From: an uncultured Prevotellaceae bacterium | GTDB lineage: Bacteria > Bacteroidota > Bacteroidia > Bacteroidales > Bacteroidaceae | Assembly (NCBI GenBank): GCA_900315565.1 | Contig: OMZS01000004.1 | Span: 1-64,000, forward strand | Direction: 5' to 3' | DNA length: 64,000 nt | Shown here: piece by piece, positions 8,084 through 17,560 of the stretch | Layout of the letters: each line of letters starts with the position of its first letter | Position numbering within the stretch: the stretch's first letter is position 1 | Position numbers and translations under genes: made by a program | The notes under the pieces: model-generated | Databases searched by the model: none | What the model was told of the DNA's origin: nothing | Seen by the model: only the letters and a program-made list of their open reading frames with translations

Positions 8084-11068
8084 TTAGTCTATCATCATCG
8101 GACCACCGAATCCGCCACGCCGGCCACCGCCAAATCCGCCGGGACGTCCGCCGCCAGGCCTTCCGCCGCCGAATCCGCCGGGACGTCCGCCGAAGCCGAA
8201 GCCTCTGCGTCCGCCAGGACCGCCAAAGCCGTCCTGTCCTTCCTTATTGCGACCGCCAAACACGTTCAGGCGATAAATGACGTGCAGCATGGCGTAAGAG
8301 TTGATGGTGTTGTACTGCGTGTCGCTGCGCATATCAGCCGATACCGAATGGCTGAGGTTGCTGCGTTTTTTCAGAATGTCGTAGAATTGCAGACTAATGG
8401 TGAGCGCATTTCCCTTGAGGAAGCTCTGGCTGGCCTGCGCGTTCCAAATCAGCTCGTTGGTGTTCATGCTCTGGTCGTTGTATCCTCGGCGGCTCTGGTT
8501 GTGCAGGTCGGTGCTGAAGCTGGTTCCCCAGGGCGCAAAGATATTGATGGAGCCTCCGTATGAGAACATCCACGTGTCGAGGTTGTTCATCGACTGCAGC
8601 AGGTTCTTAGAATGGTTGTAGTTGAGCATGCCGTCAACAGACAGTTCGAAGACGCTCTTCCTGAAGCTGGCCTGGAGGCGCTCCATAATCATGTCGTTGC
8701 GCGTGGTGTTTTCCACCGTCTGAGTTTCCTGCGACAGATAGTTCACGTTGTTGCTATGGTTAAGCATGGCAAAGTTGTTGACGTTCCACACGCCGGCCGA
8801 GTCGATAGAGAAGCTGTACATCAGGCCCACGTTGGCGTTCCAGTTGCCGTTGATGTTCTCGGGCTGGGTGGTGCGCACACCAAGCTTATCGTTGTACGAG
8901 GTTTTGTTGCTGATGCTGTTGCGGGTGTTGCTGTAGTTGATAAACGTCATCATGCTCTGCTGGTGGCTGGTGAGATAGCCGTTGAATCGCAGTTCAAAGC
9001 GATTGGTAAACGAGGGTTTCAGTCCGGGGTTACCCTTTCTGATATTCTTGGGGTTGCTGTCGTCGGTAATATCGAGCAGGTCGCTCATCTGGGGCTGTTG
9101 GGTAGTACCTCTGTACTGTGCGCGCAGTTCGCTCACAGGCGAGAATCGGTAGCGGAAGTCCAGCGTCGGCGATACGTTCACCACGTTTCTCACTGTGTCG
9201 GTGTGGATTCCCTGATAATTCTGCACGAAGTTGGTGCGTTGCGGCTGCACCATGGCACCCACATTCAGGTTGTATTTGCGGTTGATGACGCGCAGAATGA
9301 GGTTCACCTCGTGAATGTAGTTGCTGTACTCCGAGTATCGGCTCAAGTCGTCGTCAATATAGGTTTCCAACGGGTTGACGAGTCTTCCCAGATAGCTGTC
9401 CCAGCCATTATAGAAGAAACCAATGCCACTGATGTTGCCCAGGTCGCCCAGGTCGTAGGTAGAGCGGTCGCTCTTGTTGTGATTGTAGCGGAACTGGTAG
9501 CGCAGCTGCAGGAATCCGCCCTTGAAGATTGGCTCACTATAGGTGGCTTGCAACGAGTAGCTGTAAGTCTTGGTGGGCGTAAAACTGTAGCGGTTGATGT
9601 AGGACGTCGAGTCGTTGCCGTACCGGTCTTGCATTTGGTAGTACGTGGTGCGCGACGTAGAGAGATTCTTGTTCTTGTTGTCGTTGTAACTGGCGTCTGC
9701 GCGCAGGGTGATGTTGCGTCCGGGCTTGGCCAACTTGCGGTTGTACTGCAGCATGGCTCCTGCCTGTGTGCCGTTTCCATGGGTGATAGAGCCGTCGTCG
9801 CCGCCGTTCACCAGAATGTCCTCAGCTTTGAGCTGGGCGAGCGAGTTGAGCGGGTCGGTCACGTAGAGATAGGGGTCATCGTTGAAGGTGGCCGACAGCG
9901 AGTTCGACGTGCCGTCGTTGTTGCTCACGCTGAATCGGGGGCGGAACAGGATGTTGGTCATTGTGTCGGGCTTCCACTCCAGTCGCATGCGGAAATTAAA
10001 GTTGTTATTGCGGCTGAAACTCTGGCTGATGCTGTTTTCATACGAATTGCCAAGGAAATTGAAGCGTCCCACCGAGCTTGTTGACATCTGGTCGCCGTCG
10101 CGATGGTTCCAGCGTGCGCTTCCGTCTATCTCGAGCTTGTCGCCCATATAGTTGTAGTTCAGCGCACCCATTTTGCTGGAGTTCAGGCCTTGCGGACCGC
10201 CCCAGCGGCCGCCACCGCCACCACCAGGAAATCCCTGGTCGCCGGTGTTGTTGCCGTTGCCCATGAGCATGATGCGGCTCTTGTCAGTGAAGAGTGCGCC
10301 CATCAGGCGTGCCGAATAGCGGCTGTGCGTGCCTATGCCAATATCGTTGTTGGTAAACATACCCTTGTTCATTCCGGGCTTGATACCGAAGTCGAGCACT
10401 GTTTCCTCCTCGCCGTCGTCAATACCGGTGACGCGTGCCAGGTCGCTCTTCTCCTGATAGGCCTTAATGTTGTTGATAATGTCGGTAGGCAGGTTTTTCA
10501 GGGCGGTCTCGGTGTCGCCCGTCATAAACTCCTTGCCATCGACCTTGATTTTCGATACCTGACGGCCGTTGATGGTTATTTTGCCGTCGTCGTCCACTTG
10601 CGCGCCGGGCAGTTTTTTCACCAGTTCCTCCACCACCGAGCCTTCGGGCGTGCGGTAGGCAGCAGCATTATACACGAAGGTGTCTTCCTTCACCGTCACC
10701 TTAGCAGCCTGTCCGGTGGCCGTCACGCCTTTCAGCATAATGGCGTCGGCTCCCATGATGATTTTGCCCAGGGCAACATTCTTGCCGCCCTCGATGGTGA
10801 TGTTCTTCACTAACGTCTTATAGCCTACGCTGGTGAGTTTCAGCAGGAATTTGCCGTTCGACGGTGCCTCCAGCGAGAAGTGTCCATTCTCGTCGCTGAG
10901 CGCGCCCTTCAGAAATGTGCTGTCGGTTTTCAACAGTTGCACCGTCACCTGCATAATAGCTTCCTTGGTGTCTTTGTCGCTGATTGTTCCCGTGATTTTT
11001 CTCTCTTGAGCCATGGCCGTCGTCGCCAAAATCACTGTCAAGAGAGTGAGCAAAAATCTTCTTACCAT
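8084..11068 (-). CDS. Outer-membrane beta-barrel protein with CarboxypepD_reg domain and Gly/Arg-rich tail
   Basis: 994 residues. A signal peptide (MVRRFLLTLLTVILATTAMA) precedes a carboxypeptidase-regulatory-like Ig domain (ITGTISDKDTKEAIMQVTVQ, about 24-105), a plug-like segment (about 115-210: GSVVEELVKKLPGAQVD, KITINGRQVSKIKVDGKEF) and a large barrel of the OMP_b-brl_3 type related to TonB-dependent receptors. No SusD partner is adjacent. An internal Gly-rich stretch (GGGGGGRWGG) and residues 935-994 are low complexity; the tail repeats GGRPGGFGGG-like units and ends MMID. That tail is unusual, since barrels normally end in an aromatic residue. No clear promoter box was found upstream. 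Substrate unknown. Confidence 0.85.
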   Translation of the reverse strand: MVRRFLLTLLTVILATTAMAQERKITGTISDKDTKEAIMQVTVQLLKTDSTFLKGALSDENGHFSLEAPSNGKFLLKLTSVGYKTLVKNITIEGGKNVALGKIIMGADAIMLKGVTATGQAAKVTVKEDTFVYNAAAYRTPEGSVVEELVKKLPGAQVDDDGKITINGRQVSKIKVDGKEFMTGDTETALKNLPTDIINNIKAYQEKSDLARVTGIDDGEEETVLDFGIKPGMNKGMFTNNDIGIGTHSRYSARLMGALFTDKSRIMLMGNGNNTGDQGFPGGGGGGRWGGPQGLNSSKMGALNYNYMGDKLEIDGSARWNHRDGDQMSTSSVGRFNFLGNSYENSISQSFSRNNNFNFRMRLEWKPDTMTNILFRPRFSVSNNDGTSNSLSATFNDDPYLYVTDPLNSLAQLKAEDILVNGGDDGSITHGNGTQAGAMLQYNRKLAKPGRNITLRADASYNDNKNKNLSTSRTTYYQMQDRYGNDSTSYINRYSFTPTKTYSYSLQATYSEPIFKGGFLQLRYQFRYNHNKSDRSTYDLGDLGNISGIGFFYNGWDSYLGRLVNPLETYIDDDLSRYSEYSNYIHEVNLILRVINRKYNLNVGAMVQPQRTNFVQNYQGIHTDTVRNVVNVSPTLDFRYRFSPVSELRAQYRGTTQQPQMSDLLDITDDSNPKNIRKGNPGLKPSFTNRFELRFNGYLTSHQQSMMTFINYSNTRNSISNKTSYNDKLGVRTTQPENINGNWNANVGLMYSFSIDSAGVWNVNNFAMLNHSNNVNYLSQETQTVENTTRNDMIMERLQASFRKSVFELSVDGMLNYNHSKNLLQSMNNLDTWMFSYGGSINIFAPWGTSFSTDLHNQSRRGYNDQSMNTNELIWNAQASQSFLKGNALTISLQFYDILKKRSNLSHSVSADMRSDTQYNTINSYAMLHVIYRLNVFGGRNKEGQDGFGGPGGRRGFGFGGRPGGFGGGRPGGGRPGGFGGGRRGGFGGPMMID

Positions 11069-11192
11069 AAAAAAACTATAACTATGATGGTTGATAATGA
11101 TTGGTTCTTGTGTGAAATTATTCGATTTTACTTCTTTTGACGCGCCAAAACGGAGTAGGTTTAATCATGGCGGCATTTTTCTTTCATTTTAT

Positions 11193-11223
11193 TTTGTTTT
11201 TCGCACGAAATGAGCTAATTTTG
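11193..11223 (+). promoter_or_regulatory. aroB promoter
   Basis: TTTG (11193-11196), 19 bp, TAATTTTG (11216-11223). This matches the Bacteroidetes consensus and leaves about 90 nt of leader before the aroB ATG. Confidence 0.65.
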
Positions 11224-11318
11224 CACCCGATTACGTTAGTTTATTTACATTTTATTGCTTGGCGGCCAACCGCTACATGAAGTGCCGCACACATTATTAT
11301 ATATATTGGGAGAAAGTT

Positions 11319-12401
11319 ATGGAGCAGAGAATTATTATTTCACGAAACTTACAGCAAGAACTGGCAATGGCCATTTCCGAATGTGAGCACGACCGCATTT
11401 TTGTGCTCACCGACGACACGACCATCAACGCCTGCTGGCCCGCTATCGAAGATTTCAGATGCCTTAAGCACGCCAGCCTCATCACCATCGAGGCCACCGA
11501 CGCACATAAAAACCTGCAAGCACTCACCCACGTTTGGGAAGAACTGCAACGGGGCGGCGCCACACGCCACTCGTGCCTCATCAATCTGGGCGGAGGCATG
11601 GTAACCGACCTCGGCGGATTTGCCGCCAGCACCTTCAAGCGCGGCATCGACTTCATCAACATACCCACCACGCTGCTCGCCATGGTCGATGCCAGTGTGG
11701 GAGGCAAGACTGGCATCAATTTTGGCGGACTGAAAAACGAGATCGGCGTGTTCGGCGACTCGCGCTTCGTCATTCTCGATACCCATTTCCTGCAGACACT
11801 CGACATCGACAACATACGCTCGGGCTATGCCGAAATGCTGAAGCACGGACTCATCAGCAATGAGGTGATGTGGGCCGAGCTGGTGAACTTCAGCCTCGAC
11901 CAGCCCGACCTGCAGCAGCTACAGCAGATGGTGGCCGACAGCGTCAAGGTGAAGGAGCGCATCGTAACGGCCGACCCGCGCGAACTGGGCCTGCGCAAAG
12001 CCCTCAATCTGGGCCACACCGTGGGACATGCCTTCGAGTCGCTGGCACTCAAGCGCTACACCGCCAAGGCCGAAAAACACGCGCCCGACAACCAGCCCCT
12101 GCTGCACGGCTATGCCGTGGCCTACGGCCTGATTTGCGAGCTCTATCTGAGCGTCATCAAAACAGGATTCCCCACCGACCGCATGCGTCAGACGGTGAGT
12201 TTCATTCGCCGCCACTACGGCCAGATGGCCATCACCTGCGACGACTATCCGCACCTCATCGAACTGATGACCCACGACAAGAAGAACACCGCCGGCACCA
12301 TCAACTTCACCCTGCTCGGCGGATTCGGCGACATTCGCATCAACCAGACCGCCACCGAGGCCGAAATATGCGAGGCGCTCGACTTCTACCGCGAGGGCTG
12401 A
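11319..12401 (+). CDS. aroB: 3-dehydroquinate synthase
   Basis: 360 residues from ATG 11319, which has a purine-rich GGGAGAAAG just upstream. AroB converts DAHP to 3-dehydroquinate in the shikimate pathway using NAD and a metal ion. Hallmarks are INLGGGMVTDLGGFAASTFK (NAD-binding), PTTLLAMVDASVGGKTGIN, the SGYAEMLKHGLI helix and the metal-binding LNLGHTVGHAFE. It supplies chorismate, which the adjacent menaquinone genes consume, a sensible metabolic neighbourhood though it is on the opposite strand. Confidence 0.95.
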   Translation: MEQRIIISRNLQQELAMAISECEHDRIFVLTDDTTINACWPAIEDFRCLKHASLITIEATDAHKNLQALTHVWEELQRGGATRHSCLINLGGGMVTDLGGFAASTFKRGIDFINIPTTLLAMVDASVGGKTGINFGGLKNEIGVFGDSRFVILDTHFLQTLDIDNIRSGYAEMLKHGLISNEVMWAELVNFSLDQPDLQQLQQMVADSVKVKERIVTADPRELGLRKALNLGHTVGHAFESLALKRYTAKAEKHAPDNQPLLHGYAVAYGLICELYLSVIKTGFPTDRMRQTVSFIRRHYGQMAITCDDYPHLIELMTHDKKNTAGTINFTLLGGFGDIRINQTATEAEICEALDFYREG

Positions 12402-12457
12402 ACCCCACTTCTGAACGGTTTTTCTCGCGGCCATTAACTGCAAAGTGACAGAATAAG

Positions 12458-12531
12458 ACAGGGAAAAACCAGAAAAACCGGATTAAACAAAAGATGTTTT
12501 CTCCGGTTTTTCTGGTTTTTCCCTGTTTTTT
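12458..12531. terminator. Very long bidirectional terminator between aroB and menE
   Basis: A perfect 25-bp stem (12458-12482 with 12502-12526) with A/T-rich flanks and a 19-nt loop separates the convergent aroB (+) and menE (-) genes. Poly-T follows on the + strand. The stem is unusually long for a simple terminator. Confidence 0.85.
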
Positions 12532-12590
12532 CTAATAACCCCCATTCATTTTGTTAGGCTTGAACCTTCCCCTTTGGAGAATGTGAACGC

Positions 12591-12740
12591 CACGCAGCGA
12601 GTTATTGCCACAGCTCCAAATTAGGCAGAAACAACTCACGGTATTACTGCAAAATTTTCTAGAAAATTTCGCAATAACTCACGACGTTATTTTCGCTGCG
12701 TCGTGAGTTATGAAATTATCTCACGACATTACGATGATAA
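12591..12740. repeat. Dispersed GTGAG/TCTAGA repeat array, locus A
   Basis: Intergenic. Several copies of CGTGAG(T/A)TA occur, mostly readable on the minus strand, with one copy inverted so that ACTCACGAC and GTCGTGAGT can pair across 12677-12710. The 18-bp palindrome AAATTTTCTAGAAAATTT sits at about 12651-12670. The same composition recurs at 24281-24480 and 46511-46677. No ORF is seen in it. Confidence 0.75.
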
Positions 12741-12785
12741 ACGAAAGGGTTATTCTTTAAAACGGGGGAAATACGGACGGTGAGC

Positions 12786-13769
12786 TTAACGACCATTTTC
12801 CGCTATGCGCATGGCCTCGGCCCGTGCGGGCTTTCCCGTGGCGGTGAGGGGCAGCCTGGCAACGGGCAGATAGACACGCGGCCGCTCATACTTGCCGAGC
12901 CACTGCTCGCAGCAGTCGCGGCACAAGGGCAGGGCCGAGGCTGCGTCGGTGGTCTCGACGAGCATCACCAGCACCTCGCCAAACTTAGCGTCCGAACGCT
13001 TGGTCAGCATAAACGGCACGGGCAGATGTTCGTGCAACCGCTGTTCCAACTGCTCTATCTGAAGCTTGATGCCTCCGCTCTGCACAACGTTGTCCTTACG
13101 ACCCACAATGCGGAACCGCCTGCCGTCGGGAGCCAGCTCGGCCAAGTCGTTGGTGACGAGTGTCGAGGTGCACACCTGCGGCGCATCAATCACCAAGCAG
13201 CCATCGTCGCTCAGTCCCACCGTGACACCCTCGAAAGGCGTGTAGAAATCGCTGGCATCCTTTCCGCTGAGCCGCCGCAGGGCTATGTGCGAGAGCGTTT
13301 CGGTCATGCCGTAGGTGCTCCACACGGCATTGGGAAACGACCGCAGTTCGGCACTGAGCGCGCCATCGATGGCGCCACCGCCAATGATGAGGTTTTTCAG
13401 TGCCATGAGCCGCTTGCGCCCAGCCTCGTCGTGCAGCAGGTTCCACACCTGTAGCGGCACCATGGCGGCAAAATCAACGGGCTCGTTCCAAACGGGCGTG
13501 CCCGTGGGAGCCACGCTGATGAGCCTCAGCCCGCACGTCAGCGCGCGCACCACCATCATTTTGCCGGCAATATAGTCGAGCGGCATGCAAAGCAGGGCGG
13601 TGTTGCCCTCGCGAAGGCCCAGAAAGCGGCAAGTGATGCGCGCGCTGGCCTCCATGCGCCGTTTCTCCACGAGCAGCGGTTTGGGCTTACCCGTCGAGCC
13701 GCTGGTGTGAACCAGCAGCGTGGGGCTGTCATTGCGCCATTCGGCTATAAATTCTTCCAGCTGCATCAT
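12786..13769 (-). CDS. menE: o-Succinylbenzoate-CoA ligase (short form)
   Basis: 327 residues from the ATG at 13769; an ATG one codon later or a TTG at 13775 are alternatives. MenE activates OSB to OSB-CoA with ATP in menaquinone synthesis. The AMP-binding loop LLVHTSGSTGKPKPLLVEK lies near the N-terminus, STYGMTETLSH is the A5 motif, and GRKDNVVQSGGIKLQ is the hinge before the C-terminal domain. It is shorter than many MenE proteins because the N-terminal subdomain is nearly absent, a form common in Bacteroidetes. It follows menC across a 72-bp gap that consists of a heptamer array. Confidence 0.85.
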   Translation of the reverse strand: MMQLEEFIAEWRNDSPTLLVHTSGSTGKPKPLLVEKRRMEASARITCRFLGLREGNTALLCMPLDYIAGKMMVVRALTCGLRLISVAPTGTPVWNEPVDFAAMVPLQVWNLLHDEAGRKRLMALKNLIIGGGAIDGALSAELRSFPNAVWSTYGMTETLSHIALRRLSGKDASDFYTPFEGVTVGLSDDGCLVIDAPQVCTSTLVTNDLAELAPDGRRFRIVGRKDNVVQSGGIKLQIEQLEQRLHEHLPVPFMLTKRSDAKFGEVLVMLVETTDAASALPLCRDCCEQWLGKYERPRVYLPVARLPLTATGKPARAEAMRIAENGR

Positions 13770-13771
13770 TG

Positions 13772-13855
13772 TCAATCACCAATTATCAATTGTCAATTAT
13801 CAATTGTCAATTATCAATTATCAATTGTCAATTATCAATTGTCAATTATCAATTA
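13772..13855. repeat. Heptanucleotide array (TCAATTA/TCAATTG x12)
   Basis: Twelve 7-bp units in register fill the menC-menE gap and the last codons of menC. The menC stop (13842-13844) and the C-terminal residues IIDN come from the array, just as at nusB (4261-4288). Confidence 0.9.
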
Positions 13856-14858
13856 TCCACAGTTGTTCGCCCCTCACTTCGAGTGGCATCGGGATATTGT
13901 CGGTAAAAAGCTGGCCAGTGCCCAATCCCTGCGGCATGGTGATGTGGTCGCCATACACCGCACTGCACAGTTGCGCAATGGCATTCAGCCCCACGTTGCT
14001 CTCCAGCGCGCTGGTCATCCAGCTGCCGACGGCGCGTTCGCTGGCCATGTCTATCCACTCGCGGCAGCCGCGCATGCCCCCGTGGAGCGAGGGCTTCAGA
14101 ATGATGTACTGGGGCTTGATGATGTCGAGCAGCTGGGCTTTCTGCGCGGGGTCGTTCACGCCAATGAGTTCCTCGTCGAGGGCGATGGGCAACGGCGACT
14201 CGCGGCACAGCATGGCCATGTCGGCCCACTGCCCGGCACGGATGGGCTGCTCAATGCTGTGCAGGTCGAGCTGCGAAAGGCTCACCAGCCGACCGAAGGC
14301 CTCTTCGGGTGAAAAAGCACCGTTGGCATCGACACGGATTTCCACTTCGTCGGCACTGAAACGCTGGCGCAGGCGGCGTATGAGGTCGAGTTCTTCGTCA
14401 AAACCGATGGCACCTATTTTTATCTTGATGCAACGGAACCCCTGGGCCAGCTTTTCTTCCATCCGGCGGAGCATTTCGTCGTGTGAGCCCATCCATACCA
14501 AGCCGTTCATCGGAATTCCCACCTCGCCACGGCTGAAAGCGGTGTCGAACAGCCGAGCGCCGCAACGCAGGTTGAGCAGCGCCGTTTCCAGTCCGAAGAG
14601 CATGGAGGGGTAATTGCGCATGGCCTCGTAGTCAACCGCGCCCGTGCGCTCCACATCGTCGCAGAAGCGCCGCAGTACCTCGGCGTAGCGGGGCAGGTCG
14701 TCGCAGCTGAGTTGCGGCAGCGGGGCACACTCGCCTACTCCGACGGCAGTGCCGTCGGACACGCTCAGCAGCCAGCTTTTGCGCTCGGTATAGACACCGC
14801 GGCTGGTGCCCGCCGGCTGGCGGAAATGAAACACGCGTTCCTGAACCGTTATTTTCAT
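13842..14858 (-). CDS. menC: o-Succinylbenzoate synthase
   Basis: 338 residues, enolase superfamily. MenC dehydrates SHCHC to o-succinylbenzoate. The acid-base Lys pair appears in CIKIKIG and [10 protein letters not shown]; metal ligands are in VDANGAF (Asp), SIEQPI (Glu) and IALDEEL (Asp). Its start overlaps the menB stop by 4 bp (ATGA), giving translational coupling. Its stop codon lies inside the heptamer array. Confidence 0.93.
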   Translation of the reverse strand: MKITVQERVFHFRQPAGTSRGVYTERKSWLLSVSDGTAVGVGECAPLPQLSCDDLPRYAEVLRRFCDDVERTGAVDYEAMRNYPSMLFGLETALLNLRCGARLFDTAFSRGEVGIPMNGLVWMGSHDEMLRRMEEKLAQGFRCIKIKIGAIGFDEELDLIRRLRQRFSADEVEIRVDANGAFSPEEAFGRLVSLSQLDLHSIEQPIRAGQWADMAMLCRESPLPIALDEELIGVNDPAQKAQLLDIIKPQYIILKPSLHGGMRGCREWIDMASERAVGSWMTSALESNVGLNAIAQLCSAVYGDHITMPQGLGTGQLFTDNIPMPLEVRGEQLWIIDN

Positions 14859-15712
14859 GGAATCTGGGGATATTGTTCAAAATCGGGTTTGCGCTTTTCC
14901 AGAAATGCCTTGCCGCCTTCCTGGGCCTCGTCGAGGAAATAGTAGAGCATCGTGGCGTCGCCAGCCAGCTGTTGTATGCCCGCCTGTCCGTCGAGTTCGG
15001 CGTTCAGTCCGCATTTTATCATGCGCAGGGCAATGGGGCTGCGCTCCATCATCTCCTCAGCCCAACTGACGCACTCGTCCTCGAGCTGCGCCAGCGGCAC
15101 CACCTTGTTCACCATGCCCATCTGCTCGGCCTCGCGAGCCGTATATTGACGGCAGAGGAACCAAATCTCGCGCGCCTTCTTCTGTCCCACCATGCGGGCC
15201 AGGTAAGAGCTGCCAAAGCCTGCGTCGAACGAGCCCACCTTGGGCCCTGTCTGACCGAAAATGGCATTCTCGCTGGCGATGGTCAGGTCGCACACCACGT
15301 GCAGCACGTGGCCGCCGCCAATGGCATAGCCGTTGACCATGGCAATGACGGGTTTGGGCAGCCGGCGAATCTGCATCTGCACGTCGAGCACACTTAGCCG
15401 GGGCACACCGTCGTCGTCGATGTAGCCGCCACGGCCTTTCACGTGCATGTCGCCACCCGAGCAGAACGCGTGCTTCACGTCCTCGGGTTTCATACCCTCG
15501 GGCACGGGCGACATGGCACCCGTGAGCAGCACCACGCGGATGCGCGCCAGTTCGCGACAGATGGCGAATGCCTGGCTTAGCTCCAGGGTGGTCTTGGGCG
15601 TAAAGGCATTTCTGAACCGCGGCCGGTTGATGGTAATCTTCGCAATGCCGTTGTATTCCTCTAACAGGATTTCCTCAAAATCCCTGATTTTCTTCCATTC
15701 TCTTGTTGTCAT
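14855..15712 (-). CDS. menB: 1,4-Dihydroxy-2-naphthoyl-CoA synthase
   Basis: 285 residues from ATG 15712, preferred over the in-frame ATG at 15727 because the promoter's expected start point lies only a few bases before 15727. MenB is a crotonase-fold enzyme closing the second ring of the naphthoquinone. [46 protein letters not shown] (oxyanion hole) and [14 protein letters not shown] are diagnostic. Length equals the E. coli enzyme. First gene of menB-menC-menE. Confidence 0.95.
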   Translation of the reverse strand: MTTREWKKIRDFEEILLEEYNGIAKITINRPRFRNAFTPKTTLELSQAFAICRELARIRVVLLTGAMSPVPEGMKPEDVKHAFCSGGDMHVKGRGGYIDDDGVPRLSVLDVQMQIRRLPKPVIAMVNGYAIGGGHVLHVVCDLTIASENAIFGQTGPKVGSFDAGFGSSYLARMVGQKKAREIWFLCRQYTAREAEQMGMVNKVVPLAQLEDECVSWAEEMMERSPIALRMIKCGLNAELDGQAGIQQLAGDATMLYYFLDEAQEGGKAFLEKRKPDFEQYPQIP

Positions 15713-15739
15713 AATATTAAGATTCATGAATTAATGATG

Positions 15740-15770
15740 CAAAGATACGGTGAAGTGGAGAAAAAACCAA
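15740..15770 (-). promoter_or_regulatory. menBCE promoter
   Basis: Minus strand TTG (15768-15770), 20 bp, TATCTTTG (15740-15747). The leader to the menB ATG at 15712 is about 20-25 nt. The -33 box lies in a 16-bp palindrome shared with the divergent kinase promoter. Confidence 0.8.
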
Positions 15771-15782
15771 ATTTAAATTTGG
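15767..15782. promoter_or_regulatory. 16-bp perfect palindrome at a divergent promoter pair
   Basis: CCAAATTTAAATTTGG is self-complementary and centred between two outward-facing promoters. It supplies the TTG -33 element of both, each exactly 20 bp from its TATCTTTG. It may simply be two overlapping -33 boxes, or an operator for a dimeric regulator. Confidence 0.6.
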
Positions 15783-15809
15783 CTTTTTGCTCGCATAATC
15801 GTATCTTTG
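15779..15809 (+). promoter_or_regulatory. Promoter of the nucleoside kinase gene
   Basis: TTG (15779-15781), 20 bp, TATCTTTG (15802-15809); the ATG at 15838 follows after about 25 nt of leader. Confidence 0.8.
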
Positions 15810-15837
15810 CAGAAAGTAATCAACAACCTGTTTAACC

Positions 15838-17517
15838 ATGCTCCAAATTCGCTGCAAGAACAACAACATCACCAAGAGTTTTCCCGAAGGAACCTCACTC
15901 CTGGATGTTTATAAGGAATTTGCCGACGACATTCAACTGCCCTATCCGGTGGTTTCGGCTAAAGTAAACAACACCTCTGAGGGTCTTAAATTCCGCCTTT
16001 TCCAAAACCGCGACGTGGAATTTATGGATGCTCGCGAGGGAAGTGGCCACCGGGTGTATGTGCGCTCGCTCTGCTTTGTGCTTTACAAGGCAACACAGGA
16101 TGTTTTTCCCGGCTCGAAGCTCTTCATTGAGCACACCATCTCGCGCGGCTACTACTGCAACTTCAAAAAGAAAAACAACGAACCGCTGACCGAAAGCGAC
16201 GTTGAGAGCATTGCCGCCCGCATGCAGGAGATTGTGAACATCGACATGCCCTTCCGCCGCTACGAAGCCACCAACGAGGAGGCCATACGCGTGTTTGCCG
16301 AGCGGGGATTCAGCGACAAGGTGAAACTTCTGGAAACCAGCGGACAGATTTACAGCGACTACTATACACTGGGCGACACCGCCGATTACTACTACGGCCC
16401 GCTGGTGCCGTCAGCCGGCTATCTGAAGGTGTGGGCACTGGAACCTTTCCACGACGGCATGCTGCTGCGTGTTCCCGACTGGAACAATCCCACCATTCTC
16501 GCAGAGAAAGTGGATATGCCCAAGACTTTCGAGATGTTTGCCGAAAAAACAAAGTGGGACATCATCATGCGCCTGTCTAACGCAGGCGACGTGAACAAGG
16601 CTATCCTGAAAGGCCATGCCTCTGAGCTGATTCAGGTGAGCGAGGCCTTGCAGGAAAAGAAAATCGTGCAGATTGCCGAGGAGATTGATCGGCGTTTCCG
16701 TGCCGAAGAGAATCCTATACGCCTGGTACTCATCACGGGACCGTCGTCGTCGGGCAAGACCACGTTCTGCAAACGTCTCAGTGTGCAACTGTTGGCGTGC
16801 GGCCTGCGCCCCTACTCCATCTCTACCGACGACTACTTCGTCAACCGCGTAGATACGCCCAAGCTGCCCAATGGCGACTACGACTTCGACAACATCGAAG
16901 CCGTTGAATACAATCTGCTCGAAGACCATCTGACACGCCTGATGAAAGGCGAGCGCGTGGAGGTGCCCGAATACAACTTTGTCACCGGCAAGCGCGAATA
17001 CAACGGCAAGAAAGTGAAACTCTCCAGCGACAGCATTCTTATCATCGAGGGCATTCACGCGCTCAACCCGCTGCTCACACAGAAGATTGCCGACTCCATG
17101 AAGTTCAAAATCTATATCTCCGCTCTCACCAGCATCTCTTTGGACGACCACAACTGGATTCCCGTGCGCGACAACCGACTGCTGCGGCGCATCATCCGCG
17201 ATTACAACAAAGGTGCCTTCACCGCCCAGCAGACTATCAGCCAATGGAAAAATGTCTGCGACGCTGAGGACAAATGGATTTTCCCGTTTCAGGAAACAGC
17301 CGACGTGATGTTCAACTCAGCACTCAACATCGAGTTCGCCGTACTGCGCACCCATGCCGAAATCATTTTGGCCAGCGTTCAGAAGAACTGTCCTGAATAC
17401 AGCGATGCGCACCGTCTGCTGAAGTTCATCCACTATTTCATCCCCATCAGCGACAAAGAAATACCGCCCACGAGCATCATGCGTGAGTTCGTAGGCGGCA
17501 GTAGCTTTAAATATTGA
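15838..17517 (+). CDS. Nucleoside kinase with TGS and ThrRS-like domains
   Basis: 559 residues. Residues 1-60 are a TGS domain (SFPEGTSLLDVYKEF). About 65-240 resembles the editing-associated second domain of threonyl-tRNA synthetase (FIEHTISRGYYC, GDTADYYYGPLVPSAGYL). The C-terminal half is a uridine-kinase/phosphoribulokinase P-loop domain with Walker A G301-PSSSGKT, then STDDYFVNR and ILIIEGIHALNP. This TGS-kinase architecture is usual in Bacteroidetes and is annotated as nucleoside kinase; uridine/cytidine is the likely substrate. It is divergent from menB and lies between the two halves of the menaquinone genes. Confidence 0.88.
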   Translation: MLQIRCKNNNITKSFPEGTSLLDVYKEFADDIQLPYPVVSAKVNNTSEGLKFRLFQNRDVEFMDAREGSGHRVYVRSLCFVLYKATQDVFPGSKLFIEHTISRGYYCNFKKKNNEPLTESDVESIAARMQEIVNIDMPFRRYEATNEEAIRVFAERGFSDKVKLLETSGQIYSDYYTLGDTADYYYGPLVPSAGYLKVWALEPFHDGMLLRVPDWNNPTILAEKVDMPKTFEMFAEKTKWDIIMRLSNAGDVNKAILKGHASELIQVSEALQEKKIVQIAEEIDRRFRAEENPIRLVLITGPSSSGKTTFCKRLSVQLLACGLRPYSISTDDYFVNRVDTPKLPNGDYDFDNIEAVEYNLLEDHLTRLMKGERVEVPEYNFVTGKREYNGKKVKLSSDSILIIEGIHALNPLLTQKIADSMKFKIYISALTSISLDDHNWIPVRDNRLLRRIIRDYNKGAFTAQQTISQWKNVCDAEDKWIFPFQETADVMFNSALNIEFAVLRTHAEIILASVQKNCPEYSDAHRLLKFIHYFIPISDKEIPPTSIMREFVGGSSFKY

Positions 17518-17560
17518 TCATTGTGAAGCCTTTCCCAAAACTATAAGCGCAGGGAGTTGA

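Noticed and set aside
8612-10084. A 490-codon + strand open frame opposite the outer-membrane barrel gene
   Set aside because: Composition is that of an antisense shadow (Val/Ala/His/Gly-rich without domain motifs), and the opposite strand codes for a complete barrel protein.
13720-14613. Long + strand open frames over menE/menC
   Set aside because: They read the heptamer array and the antisense of conserved enzymes; the minus-strand genes carry clear catalytic motifs.
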